The notes under the pieces were generated by a model. That model searched no databases. It had not been told where the DNA came from and saw only the letters and a list, made by a program, of their open reading frames with translations. Position numbers and translations under genes: made by a program. From positions 1-9,680 of the forward strand of contig JAIOTF010000109.1 in NCBI GenBank assembly GCA_021107195.1: a stretch of DNA of 9,680 bases. Reading direction: 5' to 3'. Below are positions 1 through 7,691 of the stretch, one piece after another (within the stretch, counting starts at the first letter, position 1; every line of letters begins with the position of its first letter). The stretch is from Anaerolineaceae bacterium. GTDB taxonomy: Bacteria > Chloroflexota > Anaerolineae > Anaerolineales > Anaerolineaceae.

Positions 1-1
1 A

Positions 2-1663
2 CAGCGGAATTTGCTCGCCAAGACCCTGGACGTTTCAGAATCTGATATGCGCGTGATCGCTCCTTATGTGGGTGGTGGTTTTGGCTGCAAAGCTGGTGTG
101 ACGATGGAAGGGATGCCGGTGGTAATTGCCTTGAAGGCAAAAGGCCGCCCGGTGAAGATGCGCTTCACTCGTGAAGAAGAGTTCCATACAAATTTTGTTC
201 GCCAGGGTTTGGTGATCAAGCTAAAAGTAGGCTGCGATAAAGATGGCAACCTGCTGGCGATGGAAAATACGATGTATTGGGATGGTGGTGCGTCTACCGA
301 ATATGGTGTGAACATCACCCGCGCTGGCGGTTATAGTTCTACAGGTCCTTTTGACATTCCGAATGTTAAAACTGACAGCATTTGTGTTTACACCAACAAA
401 CCGATTGGCGGCGCGTACCGTGGATTCGGTATGTCTGAGCTGCATACGGGCATTGGTCAGGTGATGGATATGCTGGCCGAAAAGATTGGCATGGACAAAG
501 TGGAGTTCCTCAAGCGGAACGCCATCGAGGGTGGTGACATCAATGTGACTGGCATGAAGATGCACCCCATAGGCTTGCAGGAGTGTATTGACAAGGTTGC
601 CACGGGCATCAACTGGGGCGTCAAAGAGGAAGCAAGTGCACCGAACAAGCTGCGCGGCAAGGGCATTGCTACTTCTTGGAAGGCGCCAGCCATGCCCCCG
701 AACGCCGGTTCGAGTGCCTGGGTTGAAATGAACGAAGATGGAACTGCCACCGTGGGTTTGGGAGGTCAGGAGCTTGGTCAAGGCGCTTTCACTGTAGGTG
801 CGCAGATTGCTGCTGCAACCCTGGGCATACCCATGGAGGATGTGCGCATTGCCGGGCCGCTTGATACTCAGTACAGTCCTTACGAATGGCAAACCGTTGC
901 CAGCCGTATCACCTGGAGTATGGGCAACGCCATCAAATCTGCTGCTACAGATGCCCGCCGCCAGATATTGGAAGTGGTAGCTGAATCCTGGGACGAGACT
1001 GTAGATGATCTGGATATCATTAACGGGGTTGTCGTTTCTTACAAATCGGAACAGGAAATTTCCCTCGAGAATATCGTTGTTTACGGTATGCCAAAAGACG
1101 ATGACCAGGGGTGGATTGGTGGTCCGATCGTGGGGCGCGGGAATTTCATGCCAACCTATGTTACCGGCCTGGATCCCAAGACTGGTCAAGGCAAGCGGGC
1201 AGTTGTGCACTATACAACGGGTGCTCAGGCTTTCGACATTGAAATTGACAAGGACACCGGCAAGATCGAAATTTTCAAGGCGGTAACGGCATTTGATGTT
1301 GGGCGAGCGATTAACCCTGAATTGGTCAAAGCGCAAATGGAAGGCGGTATGATGCAGGGCATCAGCTCTGCTATCTTTGAAGAAATCAAACTCAAAGACG
1401 GCGTGATGCAGAACCCGAGCTTTGTTGATTACCGTATCGCGACCGCAGTGGATGTGCCCAAGGTGATGGAGACGTATATTGTTGAAGAACCGCAGGATGA
1501 TGGCCCATACGGCGCGCGCGGTATCGGTGAACACCCAATGACGCCTTCCATCGCGGCATTGGGAAATGCCATATATGATGCAACCGGCTTGCGTTTGGAA
1601 GGACCTCCTTTCTTGCCGGAGACAATCTATCTGGCGATGAAGGATGCCGGTCTTCTCGATTAA
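2..1663 (+). CDS. Xanthine dehydrogenase family, molybdopterin-binding (large) subunit, 5'-truncated by window edge
   Basis: The reading frame is open from base 2, so only the C-terminal ~553 residues are visible and the true start lies outside. The product belongs to the xanthine dehydrogenase/aldehyde oxidase superfamily, whose molybdenum-cytosine or molybdopterin subunit hydroxylates N-heterocycles or aldehydes with water as oxygen source. Visible family motifs are GGGFGCK (nt 71-91), GGAYRGFG (407-430), GGQELGQG (761-784) and GARGIGEHP near the C-terminus, where the Glu encoded at 1529-1531 aligns with the catalytic base. The CODH active-site loop (AYRCSFR) is absent, so this is not a CO dehydrogenase. 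FAD and 2Fe-2S partner subunits are not in the window and may lie upstream. It heads a run of same-strand genes, with a 54-base gap to the FdrA-like gene and no terminator between. The exact substrate (purine, pyrimidine, nicotinate-like, aldehyde) cannot be decided from sequence. Confidence 0.9.
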   Translation, partial: QRNLLAKTLDVSESDMRVIAPYVGGGFGCKAGVTMEGMPVVIALKAKGRPVKMRFTREEEFHTNFVRQGLVIKLKVGCDKDGNLLAMENTMYWDGGASTEYGVNITRAGGYSSTGPFDIPNVKTDSICVYTNKPIGGAYRGFGMSELHTGIGQVMDMLAEKIGMDKVEFLKRNAIEGGDINVTGMKMHPIGLQECIDKVATGINWGVKEEASAPNKLRGKGIATSWKAPAMPPNAGSSAWVEMNEDGTATVGLGGQELGQGAFTVGAQIAAATLGIPMEDVRIAGPLDTQYSPYEWQTVASRITWSMGNAIKSAATDARRQILEVVAESWDETVDDLDIINGVVVSYKSEQEISLENIVVYGMPKDDDQGWIGGPIVGRGNFMPTYVTGLDPKTGQGKRAVVHYTTGAQAFDIEIDKDTGKIEIFKAVTAFDVGRAINPELVKAQMEGGMMQGISSAIFEEIKLKDGVMQNPSFVDYRIATAVDVPKVMETYIVEEPQDDGPYGARGIGEHPMTPSIAALGNAIYDATGLRLEGPPFLPETIYLAMKDAGLLD

Positions 1664-1704
1664 TCGCAACGATACTTTTTTATGGTAGTTTTTTCTTGAC
1701 CAAG

Positions 1705-1720
1705 AAGGAGGCATAGTTTG
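1705..1720 (+). promoter_or_regulatory. Ribosome binding site setting a TTG start
   Basis: The strong Shine-Dalgarno AAGGAGG (1705-1711) stands six bases ahead of TTG (1718-1720). No ATG or GTG in the frame is as well placed, and the protein beginning here starts as FdrA proteins do. A short dyad, TTCTTG-AC-CAAGAA (1693-1706), overlaps the 5' edge of the Shine-Dalgarno. Its two-base loop makes a stable hairpin unlikely. Confidence 0.75.
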
Positions 1721-3292
1721 TCTGTAAAAACACTTATTAAGACGAGTGAGTACCATGACTCGGTCAGCCTGATGCTGGTCGCGCGGGAACTCACCGAATA
1801 TCCGGGAGTGGTAGATGCGTCTGTGGTGATGGGTACAGATGCCAACAAATCATTGCTGGAGCAGGCAGGACTGCTGACGCCGGAAGCTGATGCGACCACG
1901 CCCAATGATCTGATCATCGCCGTCAAGGCAGATGATGCTGTGGCGGAGAAAGCATTGGAAGAAGCGGAAAAAATCCTGTCGAAGAAGCAGACGGCGGGCG
2001 GCGAAGGCGCAGAGTTCCTTGCCAAAACCGTGCGCGGTGCCGTCCGTTCTCATCCCGAGGCCAATATGGCAATCATTTCTGTTGCTGGTCGTTATGCGGC
2101 TGAAGAAGCCTGGGAAGCATTGTTCCAGGGATTGCATGTGCTGCTTTTCAGTGACAATGTGTCTCTGGAAGATGAGATTGCCTTGAAGAAATTCGCTGCT
2201 GAACATGGGCTGCTGTTGATGGGCCCGGGTGCCGGAACGGCGATCATCAATGGCGTGGCCCTGGGCTTCGCTAACGTGATCCCGGAAGGCCCGGTAGGGA
2301 TCGTCTCTGCGGCAGGAACCGGTCTGCAGGAAGTCAGTACACTGCTGGCCAAGAACGGGATCGGTATCACTCAGGGCATTGGCACTGGCGGCCGTGATCT
2401 TAAAGAATCGGTGGGCGGTATTATGATGCTGGCCGGTTTGAAGGCGCTCCAGGAAGATGAAAACACCAAATACATTGTGCTGGTTGGCAAGCCGCCGGCA
2501 CCGTCAGTAACCAAATTGGTTATGGATCAGATCGCAAAAGGCGACAAGCCCACTGTGATGTGCTTCATGGGCGGCGATGTGACCGTGGCCGACGGTGTGA
2601 AGAACGCTATGGCCGTACGCACGCTGCAGGAAGGTGGTTTGCTGGGCGCGAAGCTGGCTGGCGCTGACCTGCCGGATATCGACCAGTTGATTGCCAAAGA
2701 AACAGCCGAATTGAAAGTTGAGGCTGATAAACTGGCTACCACATTGAGCGATGGACAATGCTATTTGCGCGGTCTCTTCTCTGGCGGCACACTGTGCTAC
2801 GAATCCCAGGTTATCTGGGAAGATCTGATGTCTGAGCCGGTGCTGTCCAATGCGCCGCTGGATCATGCCAAGACGATGAAGGACTCGACACGCAGTGAAG
2901 GGCACTGCACCGTAGACCTCGGTGAAGAAGAATTCACCGTAGGGCGCCCGCATCCGATGATCGATAATGATCTGCGTATCCGGCGCATCTATCAGGAAGC
3001 CGCGGATCCCGAAGTGGCGGTGATCATCATGGATGTGGTGATTGGATATGGCGCGCACATGGACCCGGCGTCTGAACTCGGCGAAGCCATTCAGGAAGCG
3101 AAGGCGAAAGCGAAAGCAGAAGGCCGTGAGCTAATCGTGATCGCATCGGTTACCGGCACAGATGGAGACCCGCAAGGCTTGCAGCCGCAGGTGAGGGCAC
3201 TTGAAAAATATGGTGTCATCGTTTGCCCGAGCAATGCAGCGGCATCGCGGCTGGCCGGTATGATTGTGGAACAGAAGGCGGCGAAACTATGA
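1718..3292 (+). CDS. fdrA: FdrA/AllF-like protein (acyl-CoA synthetase fold, putative carbamoyltransferase subunit)
   Basis: This 524-residue protein is the usual length for FdrA. The N-terminal ~90 residues carry the FdrA start pattern (VARELTEYPGVVDASVVMGT, residues 21-40). A succinyl-CoA synthetase alpha-like segment follows, with a nucleotide/CoA-binding type stretch GPVGIVSAAGTGLQEV (191-206) and GIGTGGRDL (220-228). A second such domain follows from about 345 (RGLFSGGTLCYE) to the C-terminus, including VTGTDGDPQGLQPQ (478-491). In E. coli, FdrA is now AllF, one of three proteins (AllFGH) needed for oxamate carbamoyltransferase activity in allantoin catabolism. That activity releases carbamoyl phosphate. 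The stop codon overlaps the start of the DUF1116 gene by four bases, so the two are probably translationally coupled and form one complex. A lysine/alanine-rich linker (AKAKAKAEG, 461-469) comes from a GCGAAA-like microrepeat at 3099-3120. The family call is firm. The true substrate here is inferred and need not be oxamate. Confidence 0.88.
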   Translation: MSVKTLIKTSEYHDSVSLMLVARELTEYPGVVDASVVMGTDANKSLLEQAGLLTPEADATTPNDLIIAVKADDAVAEKALEEAEKILSKKQTAGGEGAEFLAKTVRGAVRSHPEANMAIISVAGRYAAEEAWEALFQGLHVLLFSDNVSLEDEIALKKFAAEHGLLLMGPGAGTAIINGVALGFANVIPEGPVGIVSAAGTGLQEVSTLLAKNGIGITQGIGTGGRDLKESVGGIMMLAGLKALQEDENTKYIVLVGKPPAPSVTKLVMDQIAKGDKPTVMCFMGGDVTVADGVKNAMAVRTLQEGGLLGAKLAGADLPDIDQLIAKETAELKVEADKLATTLSDGQCYLRGLFSGGTLCYESQVIWEDLMSEPVLSNAPLDHAKTMKDSTRSEGHCTVDLGEEEFTVGRPHPMIDNDLRIRRIYQEAADPEVAVIIMDVVIGYGAHMDPASELGEAIQEAKAKAKAEGRELIVIASVTGTDGDPQGLQPQVRALEKYGVIVCPSNAAASRLAGMIVEQKAAKL

Positions 3293-4698
3293 AAAAAGGC
3301 AAGATCAGTGACGTTTTTGGAAAACCGCTGAACGTAGTCAATGTTGGCTTGGAAAGCATGGCTGAGGCTGTCAAGGACCAGGATGTTCCAACATTCCAGG
3401 TGGATTGGCAGCCGCCTATGGAAGGTGTGAAGCATTTGCGGATCACCAAATCGGGCATCAATATTGATGAGGCCAACGAAGAAGTCGTAAAGCGCATCAA
3501 GCAGGCGCGACCGACTCTGGTGGGCATGGGTGTGGCAAAGGATGTGATTCCGGGGATGCATGACCGGATGATCCTGCATGCCGGCCCGCCGATCACCTGG
3601 GAACGAATGTGCGGCCCAATGAAGGGCGCCGTAATGGGCGCATTGGTGTATGAAGGCATTGCTGAGAACGAAGAAGCGGCGGAAAAGATCGCCGCCTCCG
3701 GTGGCGTTGAATTTTCACCATGCCACCATCACAATGCGGTTGGCCCGATGGCGGGTATCTTTTCCCCCAGTATGCCAGTATTCATTATTGAAAACACGAC
3801 TTTTGGCAATAAGGCCTACTGCACGCAAAATGAAGGCTTGGGCAAAGTGCTGCGTTATGGCGGCATGGGCCCCGAAATTTATAAGCGGCTGAAATGGATG
3901 GAAGCGGTGCTCTACCCGACCTTGCAGCGGGCGATAGATTCAATGCCGGATGGAATTGATGTGAAGGCGTTGATTGCGCAAGCACTGCATATGGGTGATG
4001 AAGGCCACAACCGCAATCGGGCAGGCACGTCCCTCTTCCTGCGGGCGATTGGCCCGGCGCTGGCGCGTACCAATAAGGACAATGAAGTGCTGGCGAAAGT
4101 GATCGAGTTCATTGACAAGAACGATCATTTCTTCCTCAACCTGACCATGCCGGCTGGTAAAGCTGCATTGGAACCGGCTGAAGGCGTGGAAGGGTCAAGC
4201 ATTTTGACCGTGATGGCTCGTAATGGCACAGACTTTGGCATTCGTCTGTCCAGTATGCCCGATCGCTGGTTTGTTGCACCGGCAGGTGAGGTGAAAGGTT
4301 TGTACTTCCCAGGGTTCACAGCTGAAGATGCCAATCTGGATATTGGTGATAGTACAGTGACTGAGACAGCCGGTTACGGCGGTTTCGCGATGGCAGCAGC
4401 CCCGGCGATCACCCAGTTTGTGGGCGGTACACCGGATATGGCGGTGGCAGCAACGCTGGAAATGTACGAGATCAATTTCTCGGAACATGAAGGTTTCACC
4501 ATTCCGGTGCTCAACTATCGCGGCACACCGCTGGGGATTGACGTACGTAAGGTTATGGAAACCGGCATCCTGCCAAAGCTCAATACGGGTATTTCACACA
4601 AAGACCCGGGGATCGGCGGCATCGGAGCAGGCATTTTGCGCGCTCCCGAAAAATGTTTCAAGGATGCTTTTGACGCGTTTCAAGAAAAGTATTTTTAA
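3289..4698 (+). CDS. DUF1116 family protein (YlbE/AllG-like)
   Basis: I place the start at ATG 3289, whose ATGA overlaps the FdrA stop, giving 469 residues. A 22-codon upstream extension is possible but would lie wholly inside the FdrA gene. The N-terminus (FGKPLNVVNVGLESMAEA, residues 10-27, then VDWQPP, 38-43) is the conserved opening of YlbE-type proteins. Other conserved-looking stretches are MCGPMKGAVMGALVYEG (107-123), a histidine cluster SPCHHHNAVGPMAG (143-156), GDEGHNRNRAGT (236-247) and a glycine-rich C-terminal GIGGIGAGI (441-449). No signal peptide or membrane segment is seen. In E. coli the homologue AllG works with AllF and AllH as oxamate carbamoyltransferase. The DUF2877 partner (AllH) and a carbamate kinase are not visible nearby. 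I infer a carbamoyl-transfer subunit; the histidine cluster and RNRAG segment are plausible active-site elements, but that is a guess. Confidence 0.87.
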   Translation: MKKGKISDVFGKPLNVVNVGLESMAEAVKDQDVPTFQVDWQPPMEGVKHLRITKSGINIDEANEEVVKRIKQARPTLVGMGVAKDVIPGMHDRMILHAGPPITWERMCGPMKGAVMGALVYEGIAENEEAAEKIAASGGVEFSPCHHHNAVGPMAGIFSPSMPVFIIENTTFGNKAYCTQNEGLGKVLRYGGMGPEIYKRLKWMEAVLYPTLQRAIDSMPDGIDVKALIAQALHMGDEGHNRNRAGTSLFLRAIGPALARTNKDNEVLAKVIEFIDKNDHFFLNLTMPAGKAALEPAEGVEGSSILTVMARNGTDFGIRLSSMPDRWFVAPAGEVKGLYFPGFTAEDANLDIGDSTVTETAGYGGFAMAAAPAITQFVGGTPDMAVAATLEMYEINFSEHEGFTIPVLNYRGTPLGIDVRKVMETGILPKLNTGISHKDPGIGGIGAGILRAPEKCFKDAFDAFQEKYF

Positions 4699-4737
4699 AT
4701 ATCAATTGTTCTTACAAACTACTTAAAGGAGAAAGCC

Positions 4738-5643
4738 ATGAAATTAATTGATTTGACAATCCCTCTCGGTATCGGTACCCCCCCCTGGCCCACCTATGAA
4801 CCCCTGCAGGTCAAGTATTTCAAGCGTCTGGCCCCCAATGGTGCCAATGGCCAGGTAGTGACCCACTCTAACCACCTGGGTACACATCTGGATGGTCAGT
4901 GCCATTTTTACACCCCCGGTAAGGATATTGCTTCCCTGTCTTTGGATTATTTGGTGCATGAAGCAGCGATTGTTGATTTGAGTGATGTTGCCGGTGATTA
5001 TGATGTTTACACCAGCAAGATGATCACAGACCGCGTTGAAGTCAAAGAAGGCGACATTCTCATTATCCACACTGGCTACCACCATTTTGGCTGGACACAG
5101 CCGACCGGCGACGAAGTGCGCTATATGGTGCAGCATCCAGGCCCCGACCGCGAATTTGCCGAATGGGCCAAGAAAATGAAACTGCGCTGGATCGGTGTGG
5201 ACTGCGGTTCCGCAGATCACCCGATGAACACCATTATCCGCAACTGGATGCCGCGCCAGACCAAGCAGGCTGAATTCGTCTTCGAAAAGAAATTTGGCAA
5301 GAGTTTGGCGCAATTCTATGATGACAGCAAGTACCAGTTGATGCACCTGGAAATGTTCCCCGACAATATTCTGCATGCAGAGTGTCTGGGCGGCGATATC
5401 GACCTCGTTCTCAACCGCCGCCTGACGGTTGGTTTCTTCCCGTGGCGTTTTGTAGACGGTGAAGCCAGTATTGGCCGCTGCGTTGCCATGGTGGAAGATG
5501 ACGAGTACGAAGAATTGATGAAGAAGAAAGAATCAATGCCCAAGACTCGCTTCGGTGATTGCTACGATCCGAAGCATGTTGAGAGCTTGAACAAACTCAG
5601 CACTGAGAATATGGCTGGGTATGATTACGAAATTAAATATTAA
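4738..5643 (+). CDS. Putative cyclase family metal-dependent hydrolase (kynurenine formamidase/isatin hydrolase-like)
   Basis: This 301-residue soluble protein has the PF04199 signature: LIDLTIPL at the N-terminus, then HLGTHLDGQCHF (residues 46-57). H46, H50 and D52 match the metal ligands and H56 the catalytic His of the HxGTHxDxxxH motif. Further family elements are GDILIIHTGYH (105-115), WIGVDCGSADHP (151-162) and ILHAECLGGDID (211-222), where E215 could be another metal ligand. Members hydrolyse amide bonds, often in rings or formamides. Kynurenine formamidases usually have Pro where this protein has Cys55, and they are shorter (~210 residues), so another substrate is likely. ATG 4738 has AAAGGAG six bases upstream. 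The gene sits 39 bases behind the DUF1116 gene and 16 before the GNAT-like gene. An eight-C run at 4778-4785 is in frame here but prone to indels. I infer ring opening of the heterocycle oxidised by the Mo-hydroxylase. Confidence 0.85.
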   Translation: MKLIDLTIPLGIGTPPWPTYEPLQVKYFKRLAPNGANGQVVTHSNHLGTHLDGQCHFYTPGKDIASLSLDYLVHEAAIVDLSDVAGDYDVYTSKMITDRVEVKEGDILIIHTGYHHFGWTQPTGDEVRYMVQHPGPDREFAEWAKKMKLRWIGVDCGSADHPMNTIIRNWMPRQTKQAEFVFEKKFGKSLAQFYDDSKYQLMHLEMFPDNILHAECLGGDIDLVLNRRLTVGFFPWRFVDGEASIGRCVAMVEDDEYEELMKKKESMPKTRFGDCYDPKHVESLNKLSTENMAGYDYEIKY

Positions 5644-5645
5644 AT

Positions 5646-5662
5646 AAAGGAGAATTACCGTG
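5646..5662 (+). promoter_or_regulatory. Ribosome binding site setting a GTG start
   Basis: AAAGGAGA (5646-5653) lies about seven bases before GTG (5660-5662), just after the stop of the cyclase-family gene. The next in-frame ATG is 29 codons downstream and lacks a comparable site, so GTG is preferred. Confidence 0.7.
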
Positions 5663-6385
5663 AAAGTAGAAACCCCGTGTAAAGTAACCCGGCCCGAGCT
5701 GAAGATTGATGTCCGTGAGGTTGAGGCCATGCTGCAGGCCCCCCCAATGGACCTGAAGCCCTGGCCCGGTGCGACCATCGAGTTGAAAGACGGTTCCACG
5801 ATGTACATCCGCGAAGCCAAGATGGAAGAAGCTCACCCATTGTTGGGTTATCTTGAGAAGATGATGAAAGTTGAACATGACTTCTACGATATCGTTGGCG
5901 CACGCGTGTATTCCGAGGTTCTCGGCTGGTATCGCAAACGCCTGAAAGACCCCTATACCTTGGTTGGGTTGATCAATGGTGAGTTGGCTGGCTTTTGCAA
6001 CGGCCGCTTGATGAGTGAAGATATTAACATCAGTCTGCACACGATGGCTTTCAAGCGCGGCTTGCGCGCTGGTGCAGTGATGTATTACGCCAAGGCCTAC
6101 TATGCTTTCGAGATGCTTGGCAGCCAGGAATTCTGGGCGACCTATGAAAGTTATAATGGCTGGTATCGCTGGGGTCTGGGCATGGCTCAACCGAGCTACC
6201 CGTGGCCGGATGTGCAGCATGAGCTGGGCGGTGCAAGGGTCTATTACGTGACCAAGAAGTATTGGGATAAAGTGGTCAAGGACTATGTTCGCCAGATGGT
6301 GGGCGCTGACTTGAACTTTGATGTGACGGATGAGATCATCAAAGCCAATGAAACCATGATCGTCCCTGACGAAATCCTGGTATAA
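5660..6385 (+). CDS. GNAT-like acetyltransferase of unknown substrate
   Basis: This 241-residue protein is rich in Tyr, Trp and Met. The order of segments suggests a GNAT fold: a first strand TMYIREA (47-53), helices 55-95, strands YTLVGLINGELAGFCNGRL (99-117) and ISLHTMAF (124-131), then a motif-A-like stretch FKRGLRAGAVMYYAKAYYAFE (131-151) where acetyl-CoA pyrophosphate would bind. A later strand pair follows (WATYESYN, 159-166; GARVYYVTKKYW, 191-202). Motif A is only loosely like the classic R/Q-x-x-G-x-G/A, so the family call is moderate. The first ~40 and last ~40 residues lie outside the core. It is the last gene of the operon, 16 bases after the cyclase-family gene and 22 bases before a terminator. 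This placement suggests it modifies a pathway intermediate or a partner enzyme. It could instead be a structural subunit that has lost catalysis. I do not recognise a named orthologue. Confidence 0.55.
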   Translation: MKVETPCKVTRPELKIDVREVEAMLQAPPMDLKPWPGATIELKDGSTMYIREAKMEEAHPLLGYLEKMMKVEHDFYDIVGARVYSEVLGWYRKRLKDPYTLVGLINGELAGFCNGRLMSEDINISLHTMAFKRGLRAGAVMYYAKAYYAFEMLGSQEFWATYESYNGWYRWGLGMAQPSYPWPDVQHELGGARVYYVTKKYWDKVVKDYVRQMVGADLNFDVTDEIIKANETMIVPDEILV

Positions 6386-6404
6386 GTTACACTTGTTTGA
6401 AAAA

Positions 6405-6432
6405 AGAGCCGCTGGTGAAAACCAGCGGCTTT
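6405..6432. terminator. Bidirectional intrinsic terminator between convergent operons
   Basis: A perfect nine-base-pair stem, GCCGCTGGT / ACCAGCGGC (6408-6416 and 6421-6429), closes a GAAA loop. The plus strand continues with TTT-GCG-CTTT. The minus strand continues with TCTTTTTTC, the better U-tract. The stem extends by weak A-T and G-T pairs on both sides. It sits between the stop codons of the plus-strand GNAT-like gene (6385) and the minus-strand M20 gene (6503), so it serves both. Confidence 0.9.
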
Positions 6433-6502
6433 GCGCTTTAAGTTGAATTGCGCATAGTTATACAACCTGTTAATGATCAGCAAGTTGGCGGAACGTTTGT
6501 TG

Positions 6503-7657
6503 TCAGGTCAGTTCCCACCAGTGGAGCAGGATATCCCGCATACGTTCCAGTTGGGAAATCTCGATCCATTCTTCTGCACCATGAGCCTGGTCAATGGAAC
6601 CGGGGCCCAGGACGACGATTTCTTCCGCCAGGCCGGCGTAGTGAGAGGCGTTTGTGCCATAAGGTACTGTGATGGGATCGGACTCAGTAAAACGGGCAAG
6701 AGATTGGATCCATGGGGTGTCGGCAGATTGGAGAAATGGATTGAGAGAGGACATCTCTTCAATAGTCACGGGCAGTGGACAATTTTCTTTGGCCAGGCTT
6801 AGTATTTGTTTTTCGATGAGGCTGAGGTCATCACCGGGCAAAGTGCGCCGGTCGACAAATATCCGGCAAAAATCGGGGACAGTATTCATACCGTTTCCGC
6901 CATTTATCAGGGTGACGGTCAATTTGGCATGTCCCAGGGGCGGCCGGGCAGGTAAAGCCTGCAAACGCTGGTGTTCGGCATCCAGGGCAGTGATCAGGCG
7001 GGCGGCAGCCGTGATCGCATTCTGCCCCTGCTCGGGCTGCGAGGAATGGGCTGTCTGTCCATGCACTTCAAACTCCAATCGTATTTCCCCCTTGTGACAA
7101 ATAGCGGAATGACAGAGGGTGGGCTCGGCTACCATCAGTTCATTCAGCGTCATGCCCTGTTTGTGGATCCAATTGGCGAATTCTTCCGCGCCGGCCATGT
7201 CGGCCTCTTCATCGGCAGTGGCCGAAACGAGTAGATTGAACCCTAATTTGATCTCATTTTCATGCAGTTTTTCCAGTATCGCCAGAAGAACCCCGAGTGT
7301 AGCTTTGGTGTCAGAAGCGCCACGGCCGCGCACCTTGCCATCAACGATCTGCCCGCTGAACGGCGGTTCCGTCATCTGGCTTACGCCAACGGTGTCCATA
7401 TGCACATCAACTGCCCGCCAGCGGTCCCCAGTGCCCCACCAGATGGCATAGACATTGGGGCGGTTTGGCAACACTTCGTCAATATAAACTTCTCCGCCGA
7501 ATTGGCGAAACCAATTGGACAGGGCAGTTGCCATGCGGTTTTCTCCAGCGATGGCGGTGTCCCCAGCGGCCTGGTCAGGGGTAACACTGGGGATTTGAAT
7601 CAATTTGCTCAACCAACGAGCCAGTTCTTCAGAAGTGGGGCTTTGAAAATTTATCAT
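6503..7657 (-). CDS. M20 family metallohydrolase (ArgE/DapE-like)
   Basis: The 384-residue protein is the usual length for M20 dinuclear metal amidohydrolases. It has all the expected residues: VDVHMDTV (83-90; ligand H86, D88), GRGASDTK (111-118; bridging D116), TADEEADMAGA (147-157; general base E150 and ligand E151), VAEPT (176-180; ligand E178) and QAHGAEEW (357-364; ligand H359). VHGQTAHSS (198-206) is the dimerisation-domain motif. Members cleave N-acyl or N-carbamoyl amino acids or small peptides. Deacylases such as ArgE and DapE are the nearest in pattern, but YgeY-type and carbamoyl-amino acid hydrolases cannot be excluded. ATG 7657 has AAGGA seven bases upstream, inside a tandem repeat. 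The isochorismatase-family gene ends 21 bases upstream on the same strand, so both are probably co-transcribed. No signal peptide is seen, so it is likely cytoplasmic. Confidence 0.88.
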   Translation of the reverse strand: MINFQSPTSEELARWLSKLIQIPSVTPDQAAGDTAIAGENRMATALSNWFRQFGGEVYIDEVLPNRPNVYAIWWGTGDRWRAVDVHMDTVGVSQMTEPPFSGQIVDGKVRGRGASDTKATLGVLLAILEKLHENEIKLGFNLLVSATADEEADMAGAEEFANWIHKQGMTLNELMVAEPTLCHSAICHKGEIRLEFEVHGQTAHSSQPEQGQNAITAAARLITALDAEHQRLQALPARPPLGHAKLTVTLINGGNGMNTVPDFCRIFVDRRTLPGDDLSLIEKQILSLAKENCPLPVTIEEMSSLNPFLQSADTPWIQSLARFTESDPITVPYGTNASHYAGLAEEIVVLGPGSIDQAHGAEEWIEISQLERMRDILLHWWELT

Positions 7658-7658
7658 T

Positions 7659-7691
7659 ATTGATTCCTTATTGATTCCTTATTGATTACTT
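7659..7691 (-). repeat. Three tandem 11-bp repeats carrying stop codon and Shine-Dalgarno
   Basis: Read on the minus strand, the unit AAGGAATCAAT occurs twice exactly (7680-7670, 7669-7659) after a first copy with one change (AAGTAATCAAT, 7691-7681). The first copy encodes the last codons of the isochorismatase-family protein. Its TAA stop (7681-7679) spans the junction with the second copy. The third copy supplies the AAGGA site for the M20 gene. Expansion or contraction by whole units would leave the upstream stop and the last Shine-Dalgarno intact. Confidence 0.9.

Noticed and set aside
221..1756. A 511-codon open frame on the minus strand, antisense to the Mo-hydroxylase subunit
   Set aside because: Its translation has no recognisable family pattern and it lies wholly opposite a gene with clear conserved motifs. 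Long antisense frames of this kind follow from codon bias in the sense gene.
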